From a bacterium (GTDB lineage: Bacteria > Verrucomicrobiota > Kiritimatiellia > CAIKKV01 > CAIYGI01): a DNA stretch of 37,598 bases. The translations under genes were made by a program, and so were the position numbers. Below are positions 1 through 7,101 of this stretch, in pieces. The stretch lies in assembly GCA_025360745.1 (NCBI GenBank), contig JANYBP010000043.1:74455-112052 (forward strand), read 5' to 3'. Position 1 is the first letter of the stretch, and the number at the start of each line of letters is the position of its first letter. The notes beneath the pieces were generated by a model. The model saw only the letters and a list, made by a program, of their open reading frames with translations. It was not told where the DNA came from and did not search any database.

Positions 1-932
1 GCCTTGAGAATATCCTCGGCATGTCCGACCAGTTTTTCCAGCTCTTCGTAGGATGTCGCGGGCTCCACGAAACGCACCATTTCCACCTTGTCGAACTGGT
101 GGACGCGGATCAGTCCGCGCGTCTCCTTGCCGGCGGAACCGGCCTCGCGCCGGAAGCAGGGCGTATAGGCCGTGTAGGCGATCGGCAGCGGACGCTCGAT
201 GATTTCGTCCCGCAAATAATTGGTCACCGGCACTTCCGCCGTGGGAATCAGCCAGAGATCGTCCCCCGGCACGGCATACATATCCTCGGCCATCTTTGGC
301 AGTTGGCCGGTGCCGTACATCGAGGCCGAATTGACCACGAAGGGCGGCGACATTTCCACGTAACCGTGTTCGCGAACGTGGAAATCGAGCATGAACTGGA
401 CGAGCGCCCGTTCCAGGCGCGCGCCCTGTCCGAGATAGAGCGGAAAGCCCGCGCCCGTCATACGCGCGGCGCGCGGAAAATCGAACATCCCCAGCGTCTC
501 GCCCAGTTCGACATGCGTCTTCGCGACGAAATCGAAAACTCGTGGCGCGCCGACAACGCGCGCCACGCGATTGCCGCTGGCGTCGGGTCCCACCGGCAGG
601 CCGGCATGCGGGGTATTGGGAATGCGCAGCAGCAGATCGCGAAAGCGCTGGTCAAGCTCGCGCACCCTGGCGTCGGTATCGCGGATGCGATCGCCCAGCG
701 TGCGCACCTCAAACTCGCGCCCAGCCGTCTCCTCGCCCTTGGCGCGGGCGGCGCCGATGGCCTTGGACGATCGGTTGCGTTCGCCCTTCATGCGGTCAAC
801 GTCGGTTAACGCCTGGCGGCGCTCCAGATCGGCTGCCAGCAGTTGATCGAACAACTCCAGATCGGCGCCTCGCTTGATCAACGCGGCGCGGACCTGCTCC
901 GGATTTTCGCGAATCGTCTTGATATCCAGCAT
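1..932 (-). CDS. serS: Seryl-tRNA synthetase, C-terminus cut by window edge
   Basis: Charges tRNA-Ser with serine in the cytoplasm. The reading frame begins with ATG at 932 (MLDIKTIREN) and runs off the left edge after about 310 of the usual ~420-430 residues. Residues 1-~110 form the charged helical arm typical of SerRS N-termini. The class II motif 2 region (CFRREAGSAG followed by ETRGLIRVHQFDKVEM) lies around residues 255-285 and is diagnostic. A Shine-Dalgarno-like GGGGAG precedes the start by about 8 bases. The upstream gene on the same strand ends 93 bases away, and a promoter candidate lies in that gap, so serS is probably transcribed on its own. Confidence 0.95.
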   Translation of the reverse strand, partial: MLDIKTIRENPEQVRAALIKRGADLELFDQLLAADLERRQALTDVDRMKGERNRSSKAIGAARAKGEETAGREFEVRTLGDRIRDTDARVRELDQRFRDLLLRIPNTPHAGLPVGPDASGNRVARVVGAPRVFDFVAKTHVELGETLGMFDFPRAARMTGAGFPLYLGQGARLERALVQFMLDFHVREHGYVEMSPPFVVNSASMYGTGQLPKMAEDMYAVPGDDLWLIPTAEVPVTNYLRDEIIERPLPIAYTAYTPCFRREAGSAGKETRGLIRVHQFDKVEMVRFVEPATSYEELEKLVGHAEDILK

Positions 933-969
933 GCGGAGATCTCCCCGGGCTTCAAACCCGCTGCCGCGT

Positions 970-999
970 AAGATACACAAACGGGGCCGCAATCCACAA
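970..999 (-). promoter_or_regulatory. Candidate sigma70-type promoter of serS
   Basis: Read on the minus strand there is TTGTGG (994-999), an 18-base spacer and TATCTT (970-975), about 38 bases upstream of the serS start codon. This is a match by eye to the -35/-10 consensus; no start site is known. Confidence 0.4.
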
Positions 1000-1025
1000 C
1001 CCAAGAGAAGCAACCCGTTCGCGAT

Positions 1026-1868
1026 TCAATTCTTTTTGCCGACAAACCCGGCGAACGCCAGAATTTGCCGCCAGTATTCCGCTTCGTTCACGTACAAGAC
1101 ATCGTTGTGCCCGGCCCCCTTGACCCAGTAGGCGAACTTGGGTTCAGGCGCCAGTGCGTACAGCTTTTTGCCATGCCAGATCGGTATCGTCCGGTCAGCT
1201 TCCCCATGGATAAAAAGGGCCGGCGCCTGGAGTTTACGGACCTCCCGTATGTTCCGCATCTTGTCTACCGGCGCTATGGGTATCCGCGTCATGACGCGAA
1301 AGGCCGTCAGAAAGGCGCTTTCCACAATCACGCCGCCGACGGGACGGCGGGTCGCCAGATGCAGCGCGACCGCCGCTCCGAGCGAACGTCCGTGCAGAAT
1401 TATGCTCTTTGGCGGTATGCCTTTTTGTTCCACCAAATAAGCATAAAGCGCGGCGATATCCTCGTATGCATTGCCTGTGCCGGGTTTCCCGTCGCTGATG
1501 CCATAGCCCCGATAATCGAAAGCGTAGACATCGAACCCCAGGGAGCGATATTGCTCCATGAACTCGCGCACGCCGCCAAGGTCTTCGGCGTTGCCATGCG
1601 CGAACAGCACCACCGGCGATGGCGTCGCATTGGTCAGGGCCAGCACCGCGATTTTTTGTCCGTTTGGCGTGACAATACGAAAAACGCCCTTGCCCTCCGA
1701 GTAAGTCGGCGATGGAGGTTGAAAGGCCAGGCGATCCGACAGCAACCAACCTCCGGCTACAACACAAATGTAGACTTCCAGCAGCGAGCGAAACAGCCGG
1801 CGGAGCGTAAAGTTCCCGATTACCCGCTTCTTCCACCCCTGCTGGTTCGCTCCGCTCATGGCCGGCAT
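1026..1868 (-). CDS. Membrane-anchored alpha/beta hydrolase (ABHD13/17, BEM46-like)
   Basis: A serine hydrolase of 280 residues; the substrate cannot be told, but this group are acyl-thioesterase or lipase-like enzymes. Residues ~27-44 are a hydrophobic segment that probably anchors the N-terminus. The fold core begins around residue 60. The HG oxyanion motif (FAHGNAED) is at 89-96, the nucleophile elbow GRSLG gives Ser162, and Asp225 (GEADRT) and His254 (GAGHND) complete the triad. A second ATG (codon 4, at 1859) is an equally possible start; neither has an obvious ribosome site. The gene lies between serS and the ferredoxin of the hcp cluster, and I see no functional tie to either. Confidence 0.85.
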   Translation of the reverse strand: MPAMSGANQQGWKKRVIGNFTLRRLFRSLLEVYICVVAGGWLLSDRLAFQPPSPTYSEGKGVFRIVTPNGQKIAVLALTNATPSPVVLFAHGNAEDLGGVREFMEQYRSLGFDVYAFDYRGYGISDGKPGTGNAYEDIAALYAYLVEQKGIPPKSIILHGRSLGAAVALHLATRRPVGGVIVESAFLTAFRVMTRIPIAPVDKMRNIREVRKLQAPALFIHGEADRTIPIWHGKKLYALAPEPKFAYWVKGAGHNDVLYVNEAEYWRQILAFAGFVGKKN

Positions 1869-1906
1869 CTTACGGGAAGATGCGGCGCAATTCCATACAA
1901 ACGGCT

Positions 1907-2200
1907 CTATTGGTGCGCGGCCGCGTCGAAGCGCTGAAGGGCCGCGTCGTCGCCGGATTCAAGCACATACTGTCTGGCCGCTTCAGGATCGTAAGCCGGC
2001 GCCGCTCGCGTTTCGATCGCCAGCGCGCCGCTGGGACATTCTCCCAGGCAGGCTCCAAATCCGTCGCAGAAATCCTCCTTCACGAGTCTGGCCTTGCCGT
2101 TTACCAGTTTCAACGTGCCCTCTGAGCAGGCCGTGACACAGTGTCCGCAGCCATTGCATTTGGCATCGTCGATACGGATGATTTTACGCAAGAGGGGCAT
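1907..2200 (-). CDS. Ferredoxin-like iron-sulfur protein, partner of Hcp
   Basis: A 97-residue electron carrier, last gene of the hcp cluster, probably passing electrons to Hcp. The first cluster motif is complete: C15-x2-C18-x2-C21-x3-C25. The second is C45-DGF-GA-C51-LGE-C55-P, so the position of its second cysteine (48) is Phe, with Asp46 nearby. As I recall the family, small ferredoxins next to hcp often have this C-D-G-[LF]-G-A-C form, so it is likely a family trait rather than damage; the second site may hold a [3Fe-4S] cluster or a [4Fe-4S] cluster with a non-cysteine ligand. It is separated from hcp by 94 bases that contain a strong hairpin. Confidence 0.85.
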   Translation of the reverse strand: MPLLRKIIRIDDAKCNGCGHCVTACSEGTLKLVNGKARLVKEDFCDGFGACLGECPSGALAIETRAAPAYDPEAARQYVLESGDDAALQRFDAAAHQ

Positions 2201-2203
2201 GGG

Positions 2204-2238
2204 TAGGTTCTTGGTGTTAGGTGGTAGGTGGTAGGCAA
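2204..2238. repeat. Degenerate 7-base tandem array (TAGGTGG type)
   Basis: Five units in register: TAGGTTC, TTGGTGT, TAGGTGG, TAGGTGG, TAGGCAA. It sits just upstream of the ferredoxin start and directly beside the 2241-2281 hairpin. Similar 7-base arrays with other unit sequences occur in other gaps of this window. Confidence 0.6.
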
Positions 2239-2240
2239 CG

Positions 2241-2281
2241 ATCGTAATCTTAATCCGGGTAAAACGGATTAAGATTACGAT
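2241..2281. repeat. Perfect 17-bp inverted repeat between hcp and ferredoxin
   Basis: Arms at 2241-2257 (starting ATCGTAATCT) and 2265-2281 pair perfectly over 17 bp around the 7-base loop GGTAAAA. In the minus-strand transcript it begins 14 bases after the hcp stop codon. There is no T-run on either side, so it is not a classical intrinsic terminator; an mRNA processing or stabilising element, or a mobile repeat, fits better. Confidence 0.7.
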
Positions 2282-2294
2282 GGTGCGGCGCGGG

Positions 2295-3953
2295 TTATTT
2301 CCCTGCCATGGCGGCTTTCATATCCTCCTCGACGGTCGTGATGGGTTTGATGGCGAATTTGTCCACCAGGATCTTGAGCATGGCGGGCGTGACAAAGGCC
2401 GGCAGCGTCGGGCCCAGCCTGATATTGCGGATGCCGAGGTGCAGCAGGGTCAGCAGAATGCAAACCGCCTTCTGTTCGTACCACGACAAGATCAGCGATA
2501 GCGGCAGATCGTTGACGCCGCACTTGAACGCGCCCGCCAGGGCCACGGCGACTTTGATCGCCGAATAGGCGTCGTTGCACTGTCCGCAGTCGAGCAGACG
2601 GGGCAGTCCGGCGACCGTGCCGAAATCCAACTTATTGAAACGGTACTTGCCGCAGGCCAGCGTGAGAATAATGCAGTCCTTAGGCACCGCCTGCGCGAAA
2701 TCGGTAAAGTAATTGCGTCCGCTCCTGGCGCCGTCGCAACCGCCGATCAAGAAGAAGTGCTTGATGGCGCCCTGTTTGACCGCCTCGATCACCTGGCCGG
2801 CCACGCCCATGACCACCTCGTGCCCGAAGCCGACGAGTATCGTCTTGCCCGGTTCGTCGGCGGCGAAGCCCGGCGCTTGCAGCGCGGCCGCGATCGCCGG
2901 CGCGAAATTGCGGTCGGCGATGTGCGTCACCCCCGGCCAGGCCACCAGGCCGGTGGTGAAAATGCGCGCCTTGTAACTTTCCGACGGGCGCTGGATGCAG
3001 TTGGTGGTCATCACGATGGCGCCGGGGAAAACGTCGAATTCCTTGCGCTGATCCTGCCAGGCGCCGCCGTAGTTGCCGGCCAGGTGCGGATAGGCTTTCA
3101 GTTTGCTGTAGCCGTGCGCCGGCAGCATTTCGCCGTGGGTGTAGACGTTGATGCCCTTGCCGGCCGTCTGTTTCAGCAGTTCTTCCAGATCCTTGAGATC
3201 ATGACCCGAAACGAGGATCGCCTTGCCCTTGAGCGGCGTAATCCGCACGGCGGCCGGAGCGCGCGGACCATAGGCGCCGCAGTTGGCCGCGTCGAGCAGT
3301 TCCATGACGCGCAGATTGATCTTGCCGCACTCGTCCACCAACGCCAGCAGCCGGTCCAAGGCCGGACCAGGCGTCGCCAGATAGTCCAACGCGCGATAAA
3401 TGCCGTCGTAAACCGCCGGATCGTCCTGACCAAGCACATGCGCGTGATCGGCGTAGGCGGCCACGCCTTTAAGTCCGTAGGTCAGCAGTTCCATCGTGCC
3501 GGTGATATCGGGCCCGTTGGCCGCGGCGATTTTTTCCCAGCCGGCTTCGCGGCCCTGAGCCAGCAAGCCGTCCTGGCCGCCGGCCGGACGCCAGTTTGCC
3601 GGTCCGCTCAATATCTCAGGGACCGTCTTTTTGGCGGCGCAGGCTTTCTCGTACAAGGCGCGCGCCGTGTCGCGCATCGCGGCCGCCTGTCTCAGCAAGC
3701 CGGCCAGCCGCGCGGGATCGAAGTTCACATTGGTGACCGTGCTGAAAAGGGCTTGCACCGTGAAAACGTCAACCGCCGGATCGCGCGCCCCAAGCGCCGC
3801 CGCGCGGACGGCATACTGCGCAATCCCCATCGCGGCGTACAACAACAAGTCCTGCAGCGTGGAGGTTGCCGCGTCCTTGCCGCAAACGCCGACGTGGGTG
3901 CAGCCCGCGCCGCCAAAAGTCTGTTCACACTGATTGCAAAACATCTCGCTCAT
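2295..3953 (-). CDS. hcp: Hybrid-cluster protein (hydroxylamine reductase / NO reductase), class I
   Basis: Cytoplasmic iron-sulfur enzyme of 552 residues, full family length. Hcp reduces hydroxylamine in vitro and is regarded as a high-affinity NO reductase and protein S-nitrosylase in vivo. The N-terminal cluster motif is C6-x2-C9-x8-C18-x5-C24, the compact [4Fe-4S] form of class I enzymes such as Desulfovibrio Hcp, rather than the wider spacing of the E. coli type. All expected hybrid-cluster ligands are present: His251, Glu275, Cys319, Cys406 (GGCDG), Cys434 (ACGKYRF), Cys459 (GQCNDAYSA) and Glu493. AGGA precedes the ATG by about 9 bases. The gene is fourth in the NO-stress operon. Confidence 0.96.
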   Translation of the reverse strand: MSEMFCNQCEQTFGGAGCTHVGVCGKDAATSTLQDLLLYAAMGIAQYAVRAAALGARDPAVDVFTVQALFSTVTNVNFDPARLAGLLRQAAAMRDTARALYEKACAAKKTVPEILSGPANWRPAGGQDGLLAQGREAGWEKIAAANGPDITGTMELLTYGLKGVAAYADHAHVLGQDDPAVYDGIYRALDYLATPGPALDRLLALVDECGKINLRVMELLDAANCGAYGPRAPAAVRITPLKGKAILVSGHDLKDLEELLKQTAGKGINVYTHGEMLPAHGYSKLKAYPHLAGNYGGAWQDQRKEFDVFPGAIVMTTNCIQRPSESYKARIFTTGLVAWPGVTHIADRNFAPAIAAALQAPGFAADEPGKTILVGFGHEVVMGVAGQVIEAVKQGAIKHFFLIGGCDGARSGRNYFTDFAQAVPKDCIILTLACGKYRFNKLDFGTVAGLPRLLDCGQCNDAYSAIKVAVALAGAFKCGVNDLPLSLILSWYEQKAVCILLTLLHLGIRNIRLGPTLPAFVTPAMLKILVDKFAIKPITTVEEDMKAAMAGK

Positions 3954-4064
3954 CGTTATTCCTGTCTTTCCATTTATGTTATGGCCCGCGCACGGGCCCA
4001 GATTTCCACGTTTTCTGTTCAGTCATCCTCACATGTTTCCATCGACTCGCCGCTTCAGCCGGAA

Positions 4065-4538
4065 CTAGAGCCATTCCTCCTTGCGAATCTCGCCGTCCAG
4101 CCCGACGACAATCCGTTTGACCGGGACCTTGCGGCCGGCCGCGGCCAGCGCACGCTCGGCAAGCGCGGAAAGACCCATGCAGCATGGAACTTCCATGATC
4201 ATCACGGTCAAGGTGTTGATTTTGGCATCGTCAAACCAGGCCTTGATCTTTTCGACGTAAACATCCTGCCCTTCATCGAGCTTCGGGCAGGCGATCGCAA
4301 TCGCCTTGCCCTTGAGGTATTCCGGGTGAAATCCGCCCAGGGCGTAAGCCACGCAGTCCGCCACCAGCAGGACATCCGCCCCCTGATAATAAGGCGCAGT
4401 CGGCCCGATCAGGTGCAACTGAATCGGCCATTGTCGCAGTTGCGAGCCGACTTTTCCGGTTGCCGCTTCCGCCGCGTCACTGTCTTTCCGGCGGTCCATC
4501 ATCATAGAGCCCGGGCAATTATGCGCATGTTCCTTCAT
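4065..4538 (-). CDS. Cysteine-containing partner protein of Hcp (ferredoxin-associated domain)
   Basis: A 157-residue soluble protein. It resembles the C-terminal domain found after two-cluster ferredoxin domains in iron-sulfur proteins encoded beside hcp, with conserved stretches QWPIQLHLIGPTAPYYQGAD, AIACPKLDEG and VMIMEVPCCMGL. Cysteines are Cys8 (HNCPGS), Cys62 (ADC), Cys84 (ACPK) and Cys119/120 (PCC). The usual N-terminal CxxCxxC ferredoxin part is absent here; only the short HNCPGS stretch is left, and the separate ferredoxin at the end of the operon may take that role (inference). It lies between the hemerythrin gene (82 bases upstream) and hcp (111 bases downstream). Function is not established to my knowledge. 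Confidence 0.75.
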   Translation of the reverse strand: MKEHAHNCPGSMMMDRRKDSDAAEAATGKVGSQLRQWPIQLHLIGPTAPYYQGADVLLVADCVAYALGGFHPEYLKGKAIAIACPKLDEGQDVYVEKIKAWFDDAKINTLTVMIMEVPCCMGLSALAERALAAAGRKVPVKRIVVGLDGEIRKEEWL

Positions 4539-4620
4539 GGTCCTGTTCCTTCCTTCTTTAGTTTAGCCATTTTCGATCGCCGATCCCGCCTGTCCATTTC
4601 TCTTACGTCCGATGCAAAAA

Positions 4621-5421
4621 TCATCGCGGCCCCCGCTCCGCATCGCCAAAACGTTGCTCCAGCATGGAAATAAACTCCTGGCTGCGACGGCGCGTCTCGG
4701 CCATCGGCGCATCGGCCGCGGCGAACGCGGAAAACAACCGTCCGATCTCTGTATCGGAAAGCTGCCGGTCCATCCACGGATACAGAACCTCGTCTTCCTT
4801 GCGGATGTGCTCCGTCAAAAGCTGCCGGTAGCCCTTCAGGTGTTTGACGGCGGCGGCGGTGTCGCGTCGCTCGATGGCATCACGGATCGCCCGCACATGC
4901 GCCCGCCCGGTTTCGTGGTCATCCAGCATCACCTTGATGATGTCCAGATTTCCGTCAAAGCACTTGAAAAGGATGTCCTCCTCCTTGGCATGATGGCACT
5001 TGTCGGCGAAAGAGCGGATGAAGTCAACGCTGGCCAGCGCCAACTGCCTTCCCTCCGTCGTGTCCAAATCCATCTGGCGCAGCATGCCGGGGATGCGCGC
5101 CAGCACGCGTTTGATCAAAGCGTGCTCCTCGACCAGTTTGCGCAACGGCGGCGAATGAAAGGGTTCGCCCGTCTTTTTTTGCGGCTCCGATTTCCTGAGC
5201 GGAACCACAACCTTGCGGTCAGGGTAGACGATCTCCGCAATCCGTGTCAGCATGCGCTGCTCGTCCTCCGGCGCGAGACGATGAATCTCCAAAATATCCT
5301 TCAGCAGACAAGTGCCCACGGCGCAGGTGACGCAGGCCACGCCGAATTCCGCCAGCACATCGCCCACTTTGGGGTGGCGGACGATCAGTTCCTTGATGCG
5401 CCCTTGCATAATCTTATCCAT
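4621..5421 (-). CDS. Hemerythrin HHE-domain protein, YtfE/Ric-like
   Basis: A 266-residue di-iron protein. The N-terminal ~60 residues form a DUF1858/ScdA-like unit with the cysteine trio C30-VT-C33-AVGT-C38. The hemerythrin bundle follows, with likely iron ligands His100, His143/His144, Glu147/Glu148, His169, His205 and Glu209. Proteins of this layout (YtfE, Ric, ScdA) repair iron-sulfur clusters after nitrosative or oxidative damage; that this one does so is inferred from domain order and from its place in the hcp operon. The ATG overlaps the last 8 bases of the HD-domain gene, so the two are probably translated together. Confidence 0.85.
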   Translation of the reverse strand: MDKIMQGRIKELIVRHPKVGDVLAEFGVACVTCAVGTCLLKDILEIHRLAPEDEQRMLTRIAEIVYPDRKVVVPLRKSEPQKKTGEPFHSPPLRKLVEEHALIKRVLARIPGMLRQMDLDTTEGRQLALASVDFIRSFADKCHHAKEEDILFKCFDGNLDIIKVMLDDHETGRAHVRAIRDAIERRDTAAAVKHLKGYRQLLTEHIRKEDEVLYPWMDRQLSDTEIGRLFSAFAAADAPMAETRRRSQEFISMLEQRFGDAERGPR

Positions 5422-6166
5422 GGTCCGCCTCTCCCTTGACCGGCTTCGCCGCCTGTTGTTCCGCCATTCTGATTCCGCAGGGCGTCAGGCAGCGCGCCGC
5501 GCCGGACGTGACAGTTCCCGCCGGTAAGCGCGCCGCCCGTTCTTCGGCGTTGACCAGCTGGTCGGCATCGTAGAGCACTTTGAAATTGACGGTCTCCTCA
5601 GCCCGCGGATGATGGTGATGCCCGACGATATCGCAGACCTCCCGGATGAATTCCTCGGGATAGTCGAGGCGCTTGAGGATTTCCCGCGCCACCGGCGGGC
5701 CCTCGGCTTCCTGATGGGCGGGTTCGGATAAGCCGAATTTCGCCTCGGCGTTTTTGATGCCGATATCGTGCAACAGCGCGGCGGCGATGACGATGTTGGG
5801 ATCGGCCTGCGGCTCCTCCGCCAGAATCAGATCGGCGTATTCCGCCGTGCTCTTGGCGTGGCGGATGCGCCGCGCATCGGCGCCAAAGTAGGCCTCCATA
5901 ACGTAAGACAGCGCCTGTTTCCTCAACAATCCCTTCATGCGCGTGTATTGATCGAGTTTCTCGACGCCGACGCATTCCTTGGCGTGCTTGCACCAGTCCA
6001 GACACGATTGCATGCCGGGACGGAAGACGGTCCTGGCGCAGACAGGACAGTTTGCCATGGCTTCGTCGCTCCAGATTTCCACCTCGCGCCCGCAACCCGG
6101 GCAACGATAGCTCTCGGGCTTCGGCTGAACGAACCCGACGCTTCCCGGACAATGTTTCGAAAGCAT
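5414..6166 (-). CDS. Zinc-ribbon plus HD-domain phosphohydrolase, first gene of the hcp operon
   Basis: A 250-residue protein with two parts. Residues 20-45 carry two CxxC knuckles (C22PGC25, C40PVC43) typical of a zinc ribbon, followed by further cysteines at 55, 59 and 65 in a CLDWCKHAKEC segment. Residues ~98-215 are an HD metal-dependent phosphohydrolase core with His103, His133-Asp134 (LLHDIG), a His run at 183-186 (GHHHHPR) and Asp200/Asp202. The substrate is unknown; such domains cut phosphate esters, including nucleotides. AGGAGG lies 9 bases before the ATG. The promoter just upstream carries the operator shared with the Rrf2 gene, so this is the lead gene of the NO-stress operon. Confidence 0.82.
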   Translation of the reverse strand: MLSKHCPGSVGFVQPKPESYRCPGCGREVEIWSDEAMANCPVCARTVFRPGMQSCLDWCKHAKECVGVEKLDQYTRMKGLLRKQALSYVMEAYFGADARRIRHAKSTAEYADLILAEEPQADPNIVIAAALLHDIGIKNAEAKFGLSEPAHQEAEGPPVAREILKRLDYPEEFIREVCDIVGHHHHPRAEETVNFKVLYDADQLVNAEERAARLPAGTVTSGAARCLTPCGIRMAEQQAAKPVKGEADHG

Positions 6167-6197
6167 AAATGACGCCTCCTGCGAGCTCCCGCAGCAT

Positions 6198-6226
6198 ATG
6201 AGACCATATCAGTATCATTCGGTCAA
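6198..6226 (-). promoter_or_regulatory. Promoter and candidate Rrf2 operator of the HD-hemerythrin-hcp operon
   Basis: On the minus strand: TTGACC (6221-6226), a 17-base spacer and TCTCAT (6198-6203). An interrupted palindrome, ATGATA (6213-6218) - 9 bases - TCTCAT (6198-6203), covers the spacer and the -10 box. It starts 2 bases after the -35 box, exactly as at the Rrf2 gene promoter, and the two 21-base sites agree at 15 positions. A bound repressor here would block the -10 box. Confidence 0.65.
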
Positions 6227-6253
6227 GCGAATAAATACTATGCGCGTATTTAC

Positions 6254-6282
6254 TCGACAGTCAACGGCGAAAAGCCTTAAAT
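6254..6282 (+). promoter_or_regulatory. Candidate promoter of the small membrane-protein gene
   Basis: TCGACA (6254-6259), a 17-base spacer and TTAAAT (6277-6282) on the plus strand. The predicted transcript start (~6289) would place the purine-rich GGGAGGAG (6295-6302) near the 5' end. Confidence 0.35.
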
Positions 6283-6309
6283 TCGCCCTCCAAAGGGAGG
6301 AGCCGCCAT

Positions 6310-6348
6310 ATGCGATCGGTCCACGCCCGGACGAAATCCGGATCATGA
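6310..6348 (+). CDS. 12-codon upstream reading frame coupled to the membrane-protein gene
   Basis: ATG at 6310 lies 7 bases after a strong ribosome site GGGAGGAG (6295-6302) and encodes MRSVHARTKSGS. Its TGA (6346-6348) overlaps the ATG of the next gene (6345-6347) as ATGA. The membrane-protein gene itself has no ribosome site nearer than this, so the short frame may deliver ribosomes to it. It could also be chance; no homologue is recognised. Confidence 0.35.
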   Translation: MRSVHARTKSGS

Positions 6349-6599
6349 ATGCGTTGCTGGCGGTGGCAGGCGGAGTCCTGGCCGTGAATCTCCCGTTCGG
6401 TTTCTGGCGCGCCGGCACGCGCAGATTTTCGGCCGCATGGTTCGCGGCCGTGCATCTGCCGATTTTGCCGGCGGTGGCGATGCGGCTGCTTTCCGGCCTG
6501 GGCTGGCGCTTGGCGACTTTTCCCGTCTTGATCGTAGCATACCTGACCGGTCAGTACTTCGGCGCGGTCCTGAGACGGTGGGCAAAGCGGGTTTGCTGA
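6345..6599 (+). CDS. Small hypothetical membrane protein (84 residues)
   Basis: Starts at ATG 6345 (MNALLAVAGG). It has about three hydrophobic stretches (residues ~1-18, ~29-50 and ~55-75) separated by short basic loops (FWRAGTRRF, RRWAKR), so it is a small inner-membrane protein. I have the impression that similar short proteins occur in other bacteria with a conserved NxPFGxWR motif, but I know no function. It lies divergent from the hcp operon and convergent with the Rrf2 gene, ending 13 bases from it, so it is enclosed in the NO-stress locus. A longer frame open from 6198 would run through the promoter and operator and is unlikely. Confidence 0.65.
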   Translation: MNALLAVAGGVLAVNLPFGFWRAGTRRFSAAWFAAVHLPILPAVAMRLLSGLGWRLATFPVLIVAYLTGQYFGAVLRRWAKRVC

Positions 6600-6612
6600 T
6601 CTTCCGGCGGGA

Positions 6613-7095
6613 TTACCCGCGCCTGGCCGAATGTTCTTTGCGCGCTTTTGCGGGGCGTTTTTCGGGAGTCTTGCGCCTGGTTTTGTCATCGGGCTGCCCG
6701 GCGACAAGCGAGGCAATCGTCGTCGCACGTAACTCCAGCAAGGCGTTTTTTTCAATCCGTTTGACGGTCTTCCGGAGCGGGCAGCTTGCCTGGTTGGGAC
6801 AAACCGCCGACCGGAAAACACAGCGGGTGAAATCGAGCGCGCCGTGAAACACTCCCATCAAATCCGACAGCAATATCCGTGAAGGATCTTTTCGCAATTT
6901 GAATCCGCCGCCCTGGCCGCGGGAAGATTCGAGGATCTGGTGGCGCGCCAGCGTCTGAAGAATGCGCCGCAGATACTGTCGTGGTATCGCGAAACGCGCG
7001 CCGAGCGACGTGACCGACGCCACCTGTTCCGGGTTGCGCGCCATGTAGCACAGGGCTCTGACGGCATAATCGGTGTCACGCATGATTAAGTTCAT
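6613..7095 (-). CDS. Rrf2-family iron-sulfur transcription regulator, NsrR-like
   Basis: A 160-residue winged-helix DNA-binding regulator. Residues ~5-75 contain the Rrf2 helix-turn-helix (RDTDYAVRALCYMA and the wing SSRGQGGGFKLRKDP). Three cysteines, Cys92, Cys99 and Cys105, spaced C-x6-C-x5-C, match the cluster-ligating cysteines of NsrR and IscR. An NsrR-type NO sensor is the best reading because the target operon holds hcp and a YtfE-like gene, both NsrR targets in enterobacteria. Residues ~128-160 form an unusual Lys/Arg-rich tail. The ATG at 7095 falls about where transcription should start, so the mRNA may be leaderless; the internal ATG at 7083 (MRDTDYA) is the alternative start. Confidence 0.88.
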   Translation of the reverse strand: MNLIMRDTDYAVRALCYMARNPEQVASVTSLGARFAIPRQYLRRILQTLARHQILESSRGQGGGFKLRKDPSRILLSDLMGVFHGALDFTRCVFRSAVCPNQASCPLRKTVKRIEKNALLELRATTIASLVAGQPDDKTRRKTPEKRPAKARKEHSARRG

Positions 7096-7101
7096 TTTCG
7101 A

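Noticed and set aside
2241-2281. Intrinsic terminator between hcp and ferredoxin
   Set aside because: The stem is strong but A/T-rich in its lower part and has no T-run on either side; listed as a hairpin repeat instead.
2757-4673. 638-codon plus-strand open frame opposite hcp
   Set aside because: It lies antisense to hcp, which has all catalytic residues. The translation is rich in Arg, His, Gly and Ala with no family features, as expected of an antisense frame in GC-rich DNA.
6198-6344. N-terminal extension of the small membrane protein from ATG 6198
   Set aside because: It would translate through the operon operator and promoter, and the sequence before MNALLAV shows no conserved or membrane character.
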